A stretch of DNA of 64,000 bases from Variovorax paradoxus (GTDB taxonomy: Bacteria > Pseudomonadota > Gammaproteobacteria > Burkholderiales > Burkholderiaceae_C), in NCBI RefSeq assembly GCF_030815855.1, contig NZ_JAUSXG010000001.1:744001-808000 (forward strand), read 5' to 3'. This document shows, piece by piece, positions 16,716 to 25,519 of the stretch (position 1 is its first letter; each line of letters starts with the position of its first letter). Both the position numbers and the translations under genes were made by a program. The notes under the pieces are model-generated. The model worked only from the letters and a program-made list of their open reading frames with translations. It ran no database searches and was not told where the DNA came from.

Positions 16716-18032
16716 ATGCCGGTGAACACACACCACGCCAACGGGCTGGCGCTTCCCGACGCGCTGATGCGCGAGGTGAGGCAGCGCTTTCTCCATGTCG
16801 ACCGCGACCACCACGGACGCGAACGCCTCTACTTCGACAACGCAGGCGGCTCGTTCCGGCTGAAGGCGGCGGTCGAGCGCTTCGCGCAGGTCGACGCCAT
16901 TCCCGACAACGCGGAACGCATCCACGCCACCGCCGTCGAACTGCAAGAGATCCAGGCCCGCGGCACGGCCGACGTGCGCACCATCCTCAACGCACAGGGC
17001 GGCAGCGTCTACGCGTCGCTGACCGCTTCGGGCGCGATGTTCGACATGGTGCGCGCCGTGGCCGAGAACGTGCCGGGCACGAACATGGTCACCACCGTGC
17101 TCGAGCATCCCTCGTCGTTCGACGCGATGAGCCTCTATGCCGGCAAGCTCGGTCGCGAGCTGCGGGTGGCGAAGAGCAACCCAGAGACCGGCGGCGTCGA
17201 TGCCGACGAGATCGTGCGGCTGGTGGACAAGGACACCTGCCTGCTCAATGTCATCTACGCATCGAACATCTCGGGCGCCAAGCTCGACCTGGCGCAGATC
17301 GTCCGCCGCGCGCGCGAGATCAAGCCCGATCTCTACATCGTGGTGGACGCCGTGCAGCATGCGCCGCACGGGCTGATCGACCTGCAGAAGACGCCGGTCG
17401 ACGGCATCAACATGGCGCCCTACAAGTTCTTCGGTTGCCGGGGCTCGGGGCTTTCATGGGTGTCGGACCGCGCGGCGCTGCTGCCGCACCACAAGCTCGC
17501 GGGCAAGAAGCCCGACTTCTGGGACCTGGGAAGTTCGGCCCCCTGGCAGTATGCCGTGGTCACCGAAATCGTGGACTACGTGTGCTGGCTCGGCGGGCAC
17601 TTTTCGGATGCCACCGAGCGCCGGGCGCTGTTCGAAGCGGGCATCGCGCACATCGAGCTGCACGAGCGGGCCTTGCTCGCGGCGTTGCTCGACGGAAGCG
17701 GCAAGGCCATGGGCCTGCGCAAGATCGAAGGCGTGAAGGTCTTCCTCGACCACCCGGACCTCACGAAGCGCGACCTGATCATCGGCATCGGCTTCGAGCA
17801 TCTCGATTGCACGCAGGCGGTGGTCGAGTACGGCAAGCGCGGCGTGACGGTCTACGAGCGCGTGGCGAGCAGCCTCTATTCGAAGCGCATGCTCGATTCG
17901 TTCGGGCTCGAAGGCACGGTGCGCGTATCGCCGCTGCACTGCAATTCCATCGCCGACATGGAGAAGTTTCTCCGGGTGACGCAGGAGATTGCCGTCAGCG
18001 CGAAAGGGCTGCCGACAGGAACCGGCGGATGA
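16716..18032 (+). CDS. PLP-dependent class V aminotransferase / cysteine-desulfurase-like protein
   Basis: 438 aa. Fold-type I landmarks are YFDNAGGSFRLK near the N-terminus, VVDAVQHAPHG (PLP aspartate and neighbouring Gln-His) and MAPYKFFGCRGSG with the presumed Schiff-base Lys237. The lysine context (APYK) differs from the usual SxHK of NifS/IscS, and no obvious catalytic-Cys loop is recognisable, so a transaminase or lyase role is at least as likely as desulfuration. It is translationally close to the binding protein upstream. Its 3' end overlaps the convergent alpha/beta-hydrolase gene by 38 bp. Confidence 0.85.
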   Translation: MPVNTHHANGLALPDALMREVRQRFLHVDRDHHGRERLYFDNAGGSFRLKAAVERFAQVDAIPDNAERIHATAVELQEIQARGTADVRTILNAQGGSVYASLTASGAMFDMVRAVAENVPGTNMVTTVLEHPSSFDAMSLYAGKLGRELRVAKSNPETGGVDADEIVRLVDKDTCLLNVIYASNISGAKLDLAQIVRRAREIKPDLYIVVDAVQHAPHGLIDLQKTPVDGINMAPYKFFGCRGSGLSWVSDRAALLPHHKLAGKKPDFWDLGSSAPWQYAVVTEIVDYVCWLGGHFSDATERRALFEAGIAHIELHERALLAALLDGSGKAMGLRKIEGVKVFLDHPDLTKRDLIIGIGFEHLDCTQAVVEYGKRGVTVYERVASSLYSKRMLDSFGLEGTVRVSPLHCNSIADMEKFLRVTQEIAVSAKGLPTGTGG

Positions 18033-18906
18033 CCGGCACCACCTGCTCGAGGTGCGTCTCGAGCAGCCAGTGCCCGCCGTCCGTCAGCACCAGCTCGGCT
18101 TTTGGAATGTCGCGCAGGTAGGCGCGCGCGGAGGCTTCGGGCATGTAGCCGTCGTTCGGTCCCCAGACGATGAGCGCCGGCGGCTGGTGCTCGCGCAGGT
18201 AGGCCTGATAGCGCGGGAACCATTCGAGGTTCTGCTTCAGGCCTTCCATCAGCTTGCGCGCAAGCTCCCGCCGCGGCGGCGTGTTCATCAAAGGCCAATG
18301 CAGCTTCCACAGGTCGGGCGGAATCTGCGCGGCCTGCGCTTCGGGCACCTCGCCGACGAACTCGGCGCGAAACCCGTCTTCGCTCACCGCCTCTTCGAGC
18401 ACCGCGCGGTTCTTTGCCGACGGGTCGCGCCAGAATTCCTGGATGGCCTTGTACTTGGGGCCGAGCGTGTCTTCGTAGATGTCGCCGTTCTGGATGATGA
18501 GCGCAGCCACGCGGTCCGGATGGCGAATCGCCAGACGCAGGCCGATCTGCGAACCGTAGTCGTGCAGGTACAGGGCGTACCTGCCGATACCCAGCTTGTT
18601 GCAGAAGGCCTCGAGAAAGCCCGCATAGGCGTCGAAATCGAAGCCGAAGGCATCGACGGAAGGCGTGCCGCTGAGGCCGAAGCCCGGGTAGTCCGGCGCC
18701 ACGAGGCGCCATCTGTCGGCCAGCGCGGGCATGAGCCGGCGGTACTGGAACGACGAGCATGGGTAGCCGTGCGGAAGCAGCAGCACCGGCGCGTCGCGCG
18801 GGCCGGCTTCGCGGTAGAAGATCTGAGTCCCGTCGACATCGATGAAGCAATGCGCGACCGCGTGGGCATCGGCGGGCAAGGGGGACATGGAACTGTGTTC
18901 GGTCAT
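17995..18906 (-). CDS. Alpha/beta-hydrolase (epoxide hydrolase/haloalkane dehalogenase-like)
   Basis: 303 aa from the ATG at 18906; longer in-frame starts exist but add an Arg/Ala-rich stretch. The oxyanion segment is LPHGYPCSSFQYRRLM. The nucleophile elbow is LHDYGSQIG, with Asp as nucleophile as in epoxide hydrolases and haloalkane dehalogenases rather than Ser. The acid is likely in WGPNDGYMP and the catalytic His is in GGHWLLE. The cap region lies between about residues 150 and 230. It follows the M20 gene after 96 bp in the same direction, so it may be the distal gene of the purine operon, but a purine role is not indicated by its sequence. Confidence 0.88.
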   Translation of the reverse strand: MTEHSSMSPLPADAHAVAHCFIDVDGTQIFYREAGPRDAPVLLLPHGYPCSSFQYRRLMPALADRWRLVAPDYPGFGLSGTPSVDAFGFDFDAYAGFLEAFCNKLGIGRYALYLHDYGSQIGLRLAIRHPDRVAALIIQNGDIYEDTLGPKYKAIQEFWRDPSAKNRAVLEEAVSEDGFRAEFVGEVPEAQAAQIPPDLWKLHWPLMNTPPRRELARKLMEGLKQNLEWFPRYQAYLREHQPPALIVWGPNDGYMPEASARAYLRDIPKAELVLTDGGHWLLETHLEQVVPVIRRFLSAALSR

Positions 18907-19002
18907 GCGCCCCATGCTGCGCGCCGGTGCGTGCCGGCGGGTGTAGGTGGCCGCTGACGCGCTGCGTCGGACGCCCGCAACGCAGGCGGCGGCTCTGGAC
19001 AA

Positions 19003-20241
19003 TCAGGCCATCAGGTCGCTCAGCGTGCGCGCGATCACCTTGGTGGCGCGGCGAAGGTCTTCGAGCACCACGCGTTCGTCGCTGCGCTTGGCATGCGATT
19101 CGAGCACGGTGCGCGGACCGGCGCCGTAGATCACGCCTGGAATGCCGGCTTCGCCATACAGGCGCACGTCGGTATAAAGGGGCGTTCCCATGGCCTTGAT
19201 CGGTTCGCCGAACACCGCTTCCCCGTGCTTCTGGATTGCATCGACCAGCGGCTTGTTGCCGGCCAGCGGCCGCATCGAATTGGCGAGCAGCAGGCGCTTG
19301 ATGTCGACCGTGATGCCGGCGCCGTCCGTTCCAAAACTGGCGGCGGCATCGGCGATCACCTTGCGGATCGTCGCCTCGACCTCGACCGGGTTCTCTTCGG
19401 GAATCATGCGGCGGTCGAGCTTGAACACGACCTTGCCGGGCACCACGTTGGTGTTGGTGCCGCCTTCGATGCGGCCCACGTTGAGGTAGGGGTGCGTGAT
19501 GCCCTCGACCTTCGACGTCACCTGCTGGTAGAGCGCGTTCTGCGCATAGAGCGCATTGAGGATCTTCACCGCGCCTTGCAGCGCATCGACGCCGGTCGTC
19601 GGAATGGCCGCGTGGGCCATCTTGCCGTGCACCGTCACTTCCATCTGCAGGCAGCCGTTGTGCGCCGTGACCACTTCGTAGCTGAAGCCGGCCGCGATCA
19701 TCAGGTCGGGCTTGGTCAGGCCTTGCCTGAGCAGCCAGCCCGGGCCGAGGATGCCGCCGAATTCCTCGTCGTAGGTGAAGTGCAGCTCGACGCTGCCCTT
19801 CGTCGGCTTGGCGGCTGCTTCGAGTGCGCGAAGCGCGAAGGTGAAGCTTGCGAAATCGCTCTTGCTCACCGCGGCGGCGCGGCCGTAAAGGCTGCCGCCT
19901 TCGATCTCGCCGCCATACGGGTCGTGCGTCCAGCCTTCGCCGGGGGGCACCACGTCGCCGTGGGCGTTCAGGGCGACGGTGCGGCCTTCGTTGCCGTACT
20001 TGCGGCGCACGATCAGGTTGGTGATCGATTCGAGCCCGTAGTCCTTCACCTCCTGTTCCGGCACGGCGTGCTTCTCGGCGTCGAAGCCGAAGTCCTTCAG
20101 CAGCTCGGCGGTGCGCTCGGCGTGCGGGGCGTTGTTGCCGGGCGGGGTGTCGGTGGGTACGCGCACCAGTTGCTGCAGGAACTCCACTTCCTCGTCGAAG
20201 TGGGCGTCGATCCAGGCGTCGAGCTTGGCGTAGTCGGTCAT
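19003..20241 (-). CDS. M20-family zinc hydrolase with an altered metal site
   Basis: 412 aa, ArgE/DapE/carboxypeptidase G2 family. The first metal region is NAHGDVVP (His94, Asp96) and the catalytic glutamate pair is Glu159-Glu160 in TYDEEFGG. The region that normally reads GRGxxD(D/M)KG, supplying the bridging Asp, reads GRAAAVSKSD here, putting Val125 at that position. Dimerisation/lid domain about 190-300 (HGKMAHAAIP). The gene lies 11 bp after the OHCU decarboxylase/allantoate amidohydrolase gene, in an apparent puuE-fusion-M20 operon. That places it where a ureidoglycolate- or ureide-hydrolysing step is missing, but function is inferred from position alone and the altered site makes activity uncertain. 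Confidence 0.88.
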   Translation of the reverse strand: MTDYAKLDAWIDAHFDEEVEFLQQLVRVPTDTPPGNNAPHAERTAELLKDFGFDAEKHAVPEQEVKDYGLESITNLIVRRKYGNEGRTVALNAHGDVVPPGEGWTHDPYGGEIEGGSLYGRAAAVSKSDFASFTFALRALEAAAKPTKGSVELHFTYDEEFGGILGPGWLLRQGLTKPDLMIAAGFSYEVVTAHNGCLQMEVTVHGKMAHAAIPTTGVDALQGAVKILNALYAQNALYQQVTSKVEGITHPYLNVGRIEGGTNTNVVPGKVVFKLDRRMIPEENPVEVEATIRKVIADAAASFGTDGAGITVDIKRLLLANSMRPLAGNKPLVDAIQKHGEAVFGEPIKAMGTPLYTDVRLYGEAGIPGVIYGAGPRTVLESHAKRSDERVVLEDLRRATKVIARTLSDLMA

Positions 20242-20252
20242 GTCTTTTCTTT

Positions 20253-22031
20253 TCAGTGGGCTTGTTCAGCGGCAAGGTCGTCCAGGAGGTGCTGGAAGGC
20301 TTCGACCGCGAGCTGGATGTCGTTGTTGGTGCTCGATTCGAGCGGGTTGTGGCTGATGCCCGAGTTGATGCCGCGCACGAAGAGCATGGCCTGCGGCATG
20401 ACCTCGTGCAGCTTCATCGCGTCGTGGCCGGCGCCGCTGGGCATGCGGTACAACGGCACGCCGAGCGATTCGACGGCCTTTTCCCAGCGCCGCTGCCATT
20501 CGGGCGCGCTGGGCGCGGCGGCTGCGCGCATGGCCTCCTCGATGACGAAGCGTACGCCGCGCCGGTCGGCAATCTCTTGCAGCGCGGCCAGCACGTCGCC
20601 CACGACGGCGTCGCGCTGCGGATCGTTGGGCGCGCGGATGTCCAGGCTGAACCTGCAGCGCCCGGGTACCACGTTGATCGAGCCGCTCGGCACTTCGAGC
20701 ATGCCCACGGTGGCGACGGAGTCACCGTCTTTTGCCGCGCGCTGCTCGGCGAAAAGAATCAGTTCGGCCACCGCGGCGGCGGCATCGCGGCGCCGGCCCA
20801 TCGGCGTGGTGCCGGCATGGCTGGCCATGCCGATCATCTCGCCCACGTAGCGCACGCCGCCGTTGATGGAGGTGACGATGCCCAGGGGAATGTCGAACTC
20901 GGTGAGCACCGGGCCCTGTTCGATGTGCACCTCGACAAAGCCGAGATAGCGCGCCGGATCGCGCTGGATCTTCGGAATGTCGGCTTCGTTCAGGCCCGCA
21001 TGCCGCATGGCTTCGCGCATGGCGATGCCGTCGGCGTCTTTCTGCTCGAGCCAGCGTGGGTCGAAGTGGCCGATGAGCGCGCCCGAACCGAGAAAAGTGG
21101 CCTTGTAGCGCTGGCCTTCTTCTTCCGCGAAGCCCACCACCTCGAAGGCGAAGGGCAGGCGCCTGCCCTGGCGCTTGAGTTCGCGCACGCAGGCCATCGG
21201 CACGAAGATGCCCAGGCGCCCGTCGTACTTGCCGCCGTTGCGCACGGTGTCGTAGTGCGAGCCGGTGAGCAGGGCCTTGGCATCGGGCGTTGCACCTTCG
21301 TAGCGGCCGACCACGTTGCCCACCGCGTCGACGTGCACCGAGTCGAAGCCGCACTCGCGCATCAGTTGCGAGATTTGCGCGGCGCAGGCGCGGTGCGCGT
21401 CGGTGAGGTAAGTGACGGTGAGTTGGCCCTTTTCGGCATAGCCAGGGTCGGTGTGCACGGCGAGCGCTTCGTGCCAGTCCCACACGTCGTTGCCGAGCGA
21501 GATGTCGGCGCCGAACTTGTCGTCGAGCCGGATCTCGGCAATGCGGTGAATGTTGCGCAGTGCCTCGCCGAGTTCGAAGGCCGGGTGATGGTGCAGCCGG
21601 CGCTCGAAGGTGTCGATGATCTCGCGCTTCGACAGGCCCGTTCCCCGTGGACCGCGCACCGCGAGGATGAAGGGAAAACCGAACTTCGCGTTGTAGTCCG
21701 CATTGAGCTGCTGGATTTTTGCGAGCTCTTCGGGCGTGCAATCGGTGAGGCCGGCCTTGCCTTGCTCATGGGTCGATTCGGCCGTGAGCGTCTTGCTCAC
21801 CATGGCCTTGCCCGCGAGCTCGGGGTGGGCGCGAATCAGGCCCAGCTGTTCGTCGGCCGACGCTGCGGCCAGCGCCTGCACCAGCGCATGCTTGAGGTGC
21901 GCGAGCGAGCGGAACGGGCGCGCCGCCAGCGCACGCTCGGCGATCCAGGGCGAGTGTTCGTAGATGCCGTCGAGCAGCGCGACGGCTTCGGCCGGCGCGG
22001 CTGCGTTGAGTTGATCGAGGGTCAGGCTCAT
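20253..22031 (-). CDS. Fused OHCU decarboxylase / allantoate amidohydrolase
   Basis: 592 aa from the ATG at 22031. Residues 1 to about 165 are 2-oxo-4-hydroxy-4-carboxy-5-ureidoimidazoline decarboxylase (LDQLNAAAPAEAVALLDGIYEHSPWI, RAHPELAGKA with the catalytic His, FGFPFILAVRG), the last step to S-allantoin. Residues about 175-592 are an M20 allantoate amidohydrolase of the AllC/HyuC type: TGSHYDTVRNGGKYDG (metal His/Asp), EEEGQRY, HIEQGPVL, ASHAGTTPMGRR and the late GAGHDAM. Each half has near-standard length, so this is a true fusion with no visible internal stop. The first codon overlaps the puuE stop (ATGA), indicating translational coupling. Cytoplasmic. Confidence 0.94.
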   Translation of the reverse strand: MSLTLDQLNAAAPAEAVALLDGIYEHSPWIAERALAARPFRSLAHLKHALVQALAAASADEQLGLIRAHPELAGKAMVSKTLTAESTHEQGKAGLTDCTPEELAKIQQLNADYNAKFGFPFILAVRGPRGTGLSKREIIDTFERRLHHHPAFELGEALRNIHRIAEIRLDDKFGADISLGNDVWDWHEALAVHTDPGYAEKGQLTVTYLTDAHRACAAQISQLMRECGFDSVHVDAVGNVVGRYEGATPDAKALLTGSHYDTVRNGGKYDGRLGIFVPMACVRELKRQGRRLPFAFEVVGFAEEEGQRYKATFLGSGALIGHFDPRWLEQKDADGIAMREAMRHAGLNEADIPKIQRDPARYLGFVEVHIEQGPVLTEFDIPLGIVTSINGGVRYVGEMIGMASHAGTTPMGRRRDAAAAVAELILFAEQRAAKDGDSVATVGMLEVPSGSINVVPGRCRFSLDIRAPNDPQRDAVVGDVLAALQEIADRRGVRFVIEEAMRAAAAPSAPEWQRRWEKAVESLGVPLYRMPSGAGHDAMKLHEVMPQAMLFVRGINSGISHNPLESSTNNDIQLAVEAFQHLLDDLAAEQAH

Positions 22032-22999
22032 GGTCGGTTTCCTGTGGCGGCCGCTTCGAAGGGGTGGGTCTGCTTCCAGTGGCGTGCGATGTCGACACGC
22101 CTGCAAACCCACACACCGTCGTGCTGCGCGATGTGGTCGAGAAAGCGCTGCAGCGCGGTGATGCGGCCGGGCCGCCCGAGCAGCCGGCAGTGCATGCCGA
22201 TGCTCATCATCTTCGGGCTGTTGTCGCCCTGCGCGTCGCCTTCGGCATAGAGCGCGTCGAATGTGTCTTTCATGTACTGGAAGAACGGGTCGGCATGCGA
22301 GTAGCCCTGCGGCAGTGCAAAGCGCATGTCGTTGCAGTCGAGCGTGTAGGGCACGATGAGCTGCGGCACCACGCTGCCGTCGGTCTTCTGCACCTTCATC
22401 CAGAACGGCAGGTCGTCGCCGTAGTAGTCGCTGTCGTATTCGAAGCCGCCGTAGTCGGCCACGAGGCGCCGGGTGCGCGGGCTGTCTCGGCCGGTGTACC
22501 AGCCCAAGGCACGTTCGCCCGTCAGCTTTTCGATGGCTTCCATGCCCAGGCGCATGTGCTCGCGCTCGGTGGCTTCGTCGAGGTTCTGGTAATGAATCCA
22601 GCGCCAGCCGTGGCAGGCGATTTCATGGCCGAGTTCCTGGAAGGCCGCCGTGAGCTCGGGGTAGCGTTCCAGCGCCATGCCCACGCCGAACACGGTAAGC
22701 GGCAGGCCGCGTTTCTCGAACTCGCGCAGGATGCGCCAGACGCCGGCGCGCGAGCCGTACTCGTAGATGCCTTCCATGCTGATGTGCCGGTCCGGAAAGC
22801 TCGCCGGGTTGAACATCTCTGAGAGGAACTGTTCGGAGCCCGCGTCGCCGTGCAGCGTGGCGTTCTCGCCGCCTTCTTCGTAGTTGAGCACGAACTGCAC
22901 CGCGATGCGCGCGCCGCCGGGCCATTGGGCATGCGGCGGATTGCGGCCGTAGCCGACGAGGTCGCGCGGGTAGGGCAGGGTGGTGTCGTAGACGGTCAT
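22028..22999 (-). CDS. puuE: Allantoinase PuuE (polysaccharide-deacetylase fold)
   Basis: 323 aa from the ATG at 22999. It opens YPRDLVGYGRNPP, the hallmark of the cofactor-independent PuuE allantoinases, and continues QFVLNYEEGGENA, SMEGIYEYGSRAGVWR, HEIACHGWRWIHY and WYTGRDSPRTRRL. The enzyme opens the hydantoin ring of allantoin to allantoate. It is the first gene of the leftward puuE-fusion-M20 unit and begins 10 bp from the end of the codirectional GntR regulator gene, so the regulator is probably in the same transcript. Confidence 0.96.
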   Translation of the reverse strand: MTVYDTTLPYPRDLVGYGRNPPHAQWPGGARIAVQFVLNYEEGGENATLHGDAGSEQFLSEMFNPASFPDRHISMEGIYEYGSRAGVWRILREFEKRGLPLTVFGVGMALERYPELTAAFQELGHEIACHGWRWIHYQNLDEATEREHMRLGMEAIEKLTGERALGWYTGRDSPRTRRLVADYGGFEYDSDYYGDDLPFWMKVQKTDGSVVPQLIVPYTLDCNDMRFALPQGYSHADPFFQYMKDTFDALYAEGDAQGDNSPKMMSIGMHCRLLGRPGRITALQRFLDHIAQHDGVWVCRRVDIARHWKQTHPFEAAATGNRP

Positions 23000-23009
23000 G
23001 GGCGTTCGT

Positions 23010-23684
23010 TCAAGACAGTGCAAGCGAGATGTCGTTGGTGGGAACCTTGCGGTCGAACGTGAGGTTGGCCTCGACGTGCTCCAGGTGTTCGGTCATGAGG
23101 CGCACGGCCCGTTCTTCGTCGCGGGCAGCCAGCGCCTTCACAATGTCGGCATGCTCGTCGTTGGAGTGCTCGGCCGCGCTGGTGCTCTGGTACATCAGCG
23201 TGATGAGCGCGCAGCGCGAGATGAGCTCGCCGAGAATCTGCGCCAGCACCTGGTTGCCCATGAGCTCGGCCATGCGCACATGGAAGTCGCCGAGCAGCTC
23301 GGTGCGGCCCGAGATGTCCTCGCCCGACACGGCGGACTTTTCGAGTGCCACGTGTTCCTTGAGCGCCTTGATCTTCGCGGGCGTGACCGTGCGCACGAAC
23401 TCGCGCGTCATTTCGGCCTCGAGCATGCGGCGCACCGCGAACACCTGGCGCGCCTCGTCGACGGCCGGGGCCGCCACGAAGGCGCCGCGCGCGGGCTCGA
23501 GCCGAATGAGCTTGTTCTGCGAGAGCTGGAACAGTGCCTGGCGCACCAGCGTGCGCGATACGCCGAAATGGTCGGCCAGCTTCTGCTCGGCCAGCTTGGT
23601 GCCGGGCTGCAGCCGGTGCTCGACGATGGCCTTGGTCAGCGCGTCGACGATCGAACGGGTGGTGGAGGACTCCATGTTTTTCAT
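23010..23684 (-). CDS. GntR-family (FCD-type) transcriptional regulator of purine catabolism
   Basis: 224 aa if started at the ATG at 23684; a second ATG at 23675 is also possible. N-terminal winged HTH: LQPGTKLAEQKLADHFGVSR then TLVRQALFQL. The C-terminal all-helical FCD ligand domain has conserved His/Asp metal-type residues (DFHVRMAEL, SRCALITLMYQ, EHADIVKALAARDEERA). It sits directly upstream of puuE and divergent from uraH. The 15-bp block containing TGTATACA just ahead of it recurs in front of puuD, so it is the natural candidate to bind there. The ligand is probably a purine breakdown intermediate (inferred). Confidence 0.92.
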   Translation of the reverse strand: MKNMESSTTRSIVDALTKAIVEHRLQPGTKLAEQKLADHFGVSRTLVRQALFQLSQNKLIRLEPARGAFVAAPAVDEARQVFAVRRMLEAEMTREFVRTVTPAKIKALKEHVALEKSAVSGEDISGRTELLGDFHVRMAELMGNQVLAQILGELISRCALITLMYQSTSAAEHSNDEHADIVKALAARDEERAVRLMTEHLEHVEANLTFDRKVPTNDISLALS

Positions 23685-23702
23685 GATAGACCCAAAGCCG
23701 GT

Positions 23703-23717
23703 AACTGTATACACTTT
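23703..23717. promoter_or_regulatory. Candidate GntR operator AACTGTATACACTTT (copy 1)
   Basis: Contains the palindrome TGTATACA at 23706-23713, located in the 93-bp gap between gntR and uraH. The same 15 bases occur at 25520-25534, and both copies are followed 6-7 bp later by GTCCAC. GTATAC-centred palindromes are typical of FCD-type GntR regulators. Confidence 0.65.
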
Positions 23718-23777
23718 TGTCCACCGGAATTTCCCGCCCCATTCGAACCCTCGGTTCCATCATTGAAGGAGCGCCCC

Positions 23778-24128
23778 ATGGGCCTGAGCACTCACGTACT
23801 GGACACGATGCACGGCGGCCCGGCGGCCGGCATGGAGGTGGCGCTGTACACCACGCAGGGCGACGCCGCGACGCTGGTGAAGCGCTTCACGCTGAATTCG
23901 GACGGCCGCAGCGATGGGCCGCTCTACGACAACCACTCGCTCAAGGTCGGCACCTACCGGCTGGTGTTCGACGTGGCGGGTTATTTCAAGGCGCGCGGCG
24001 TGACGCTGCCCGAGCCCAACTTCCTGAACAAGGTGTCGCTGGACTTCGGCGTGGCGCACACCGACCAGCACTACCACGTGCCGCTGCTCGTGAGCCCGTG
24101 GAGCTACTCCACCTACCGCGGGTCCTGA
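23778..24128 (+). CDS. uraH: 5-hydroxyisourate hydrolase (transthyretin-like)
   Basis: 116 aa preceded by GAAGGAGCGCCCC. HIU hydrolase signatures are LSTHVLDTMHGGPAAGM at the N-terminus (first catalytic His), GTYRLVFDVAGYF in the middle, HYHVPLLVSPWSYSTYRGS at the end including the diagnostic C-terminal Y-R-G-S. It hydrolyses the unstable product of urate oxidation to OHCU, feeding the decarboxylase half of the fusion at 20253-22031. There is no signal peptide, so it is cytoplasmic. It is divergent from gntR/puuE and shares the candidate operator with them. Confidence 0.97.
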   Translation: MGLSTHVLDTMHGGPAAGMEVALYTTQGDAATLVKRFTLNSDGRSDGPLYDNHSLKVGTYRLVFDVAGYFKARGVTLPEPNFLNKVSLDFGVAHTDQHYHVPLLVSPWSYSTYRGS

Positions 24129-24130
24129 GG

Positions 24131-24634
24131 TCAGTCGCCTTGTTGCTGGCCTTCGGTGAGCGTGTCGAGCTGGAAACGCCCGCTCTTGTCCCACAGCCAG
24201 GTGTCGGTCCAGGTGACCGCGCCGAGGCGCGTGGCGGCAGGGAAGGGCGCGGCCTTCAGCACCATGCGCTCGATCTCGGCGATGACCTCGGGCGCATGCT
24301 TGGGCGCGCGCATCCAGTGCATCGACACGACCTTGCCGCCGGCATCGAGGTTGACCTGCAGGGTGCCGACCGCATAGAGCATCGGCGGCAGCTGGCCGCC
24401 GTAGATGCGCGACCGGTTGGCGTCGTAGACATGGCGCGCCGCGTCGCGGCGGTAGTCGCGCGCATTGGCCGCATTCGATGTGCGCGGCAGGGCGCCGAGT
24501 GCACCGCGCTCGGCCGTGGCTTCGCTCAACTGGCCGGGAACGGCCCCGGGGCTTCCGCAGCCGGCGAGCCAGAGTGCGGAACAAAGAGCGGATGCCGCCA
24601 GTGCAAGGCGGCGCGGCGTAAGCTGACGGTTCAT
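24131..24634 (-). CDS. Lipoprotein with TonB C-terminal-like domain
   Basis: 167 aa from the ATG at 24634. Signal peptide with a lipobox ending SALWLAGCGSP. The C-terminal ~90 residues (LYAVGTLQVNLDAGGKVVSM, then EVIAEIERMVLKAAPFPA) resemble the C-terminal domain of TonB/TolA-type energy transducers, but there is no N-terminal transmembrane anchor or Pro-rich spacer. It is likely a periplasmic or outer-membrane lipoprotein of unknown role. It is convergent with uraH (2 bp apart) and divergent from xdhC, so it is probably not part of the purine pathway. Confidence 0.75.
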   Translation of the reverse strand: MNRQLTPRRLALAASALCSALWLAGCGSPGAVPGQLSEATAERGALGALPRTSNAANARDYRRDAARHVYDANRSRIYGGQLPPMLYAVGTLQVNLDAGGKVVSMHWMRAPKHAPEVIAEIERMVLKAAPFPAATRLGAVTWTDTWLWDKSGRFQLDTLTEGQQQGD

Positions 24635-24687
24635 CCTTGGGTTTATACCGTGAGTCTCGTGCAACCCCGCAACCGAAGGTGTCGGAA

Positions 24688-25494
24688 ATGAACGGCATGG
24701 TCGATCAACTGCTGGCCCGTCTTGCGCGCGAAGAGGCGGTGCTGGTGCGCGTCGAATCGACGCAAGGCTCGGCGCCGCGCGAGGCCGGCACCTGGATGGC
24801 GGTGTGGGCCGAAGGGCTCACGGGCACCATCGGCGGCGGCCAGCTCGAGTTCCAGGCGACGCAGGAGGCGCGTGAGCTGCTCGCCAGCCAGCGCGCCATC
24901 GACGACATCCAGCGCTACCCGCTCGGTCCGAGCCTGGGCCAGTGCTGTGGTGGCGTGGTGTTTCTCTCGTACCGCCGCATCACGGCCGCCGATGCGCCGG
25001 CGCTGCAGCGTGAACTGGTCGCGCAGCTCAAGCCCGTGGCGCTGTTCGGCGGCGGACACGTGGGCGCAGCGCTCGCGCGGCTGCTGGCCAGCCTGCCGTT
25101 CACCGTGCGCTGGATCGATAGCCGCGACGGCGTGTTTCCCGAGGCGCTGCCCGCGCAGATCGACACCGAACACTCAGAGCCCGTGCAGGACGCCGTGGCC
25201 GCGCTCGCACCGGGCAGCCGCGTGCTGATCATGAGCTTCAGCCATGCCGAAGACCTGGACATCGTCATCGCCTGCCTCAAGCGCCTGCGCACCCACGATG
25301 ACCTGCCCTACATCGGCCTGATCGGCAGCAAGACCAAATGGGCCACCTTCAGCCACCGGCTCGAGGCCCGGGGCTTCGCGCCCGACGAACTGGCGCGCAT
25401 CACCTGCCCGATCGGCGTGCCCGGTATCACGGGCAAGGAGCCCGAGGTGATCGCGGTCGCCGTGGCGGCACAGTTGTTGCAGTCTCTGGGCTGA
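24688..25494 (+). CDS. xdhC: Xanthine dehydrogenase accessory protein XdhC
   Basis: 268 aa. The N-terminal XdhC/CoxI domain shows VRVESTQGSAPREAGTWM, TIGGGQLEFQA and LGPSLGQCCGG. The C-terminal Rossmann domain shows ALFGGGHVGAALARLLASLP and IGLIGSKTKWATF. XdhC binds and sulfurates the molybdenum cofactor and inserts it into xanthine dehydrogenase. The structural genes xdhA and xdhB are about 27 kb away at 52622-56709, so the accessory gene travels with uraH and puuD instead. The start at 24688 fits the family N-terminus; upstream in-frame codons are weakly supported. Confidence 0.95.
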   Translation: MNGMVDQLLARLAREEAVLVRVESTQGSAPREAGTWMAVWAEGLTGTIGGGQLEFQATQEARELLASQRAIDDIQRYPLGPSLGQCCGGVVFLSYRRITAADAPALQRELVAQLKPVALFGGGHVGAALARLLASLPFTVRWIDSRDGVFPEALPAQIDTEHSEPVQDAVAALAPGSRVLIMSFSHAEDLDIVIACLKRLRTHDDLPYIGLIGSKTKWATFSHRLEARGFAPDELARITCPIGVPGITGKEPEVIAVAVAAQLLQSLG

Positions 25495-25519
25495 ACAAAA
25501 AAGATCCGCCAATTGCCAA

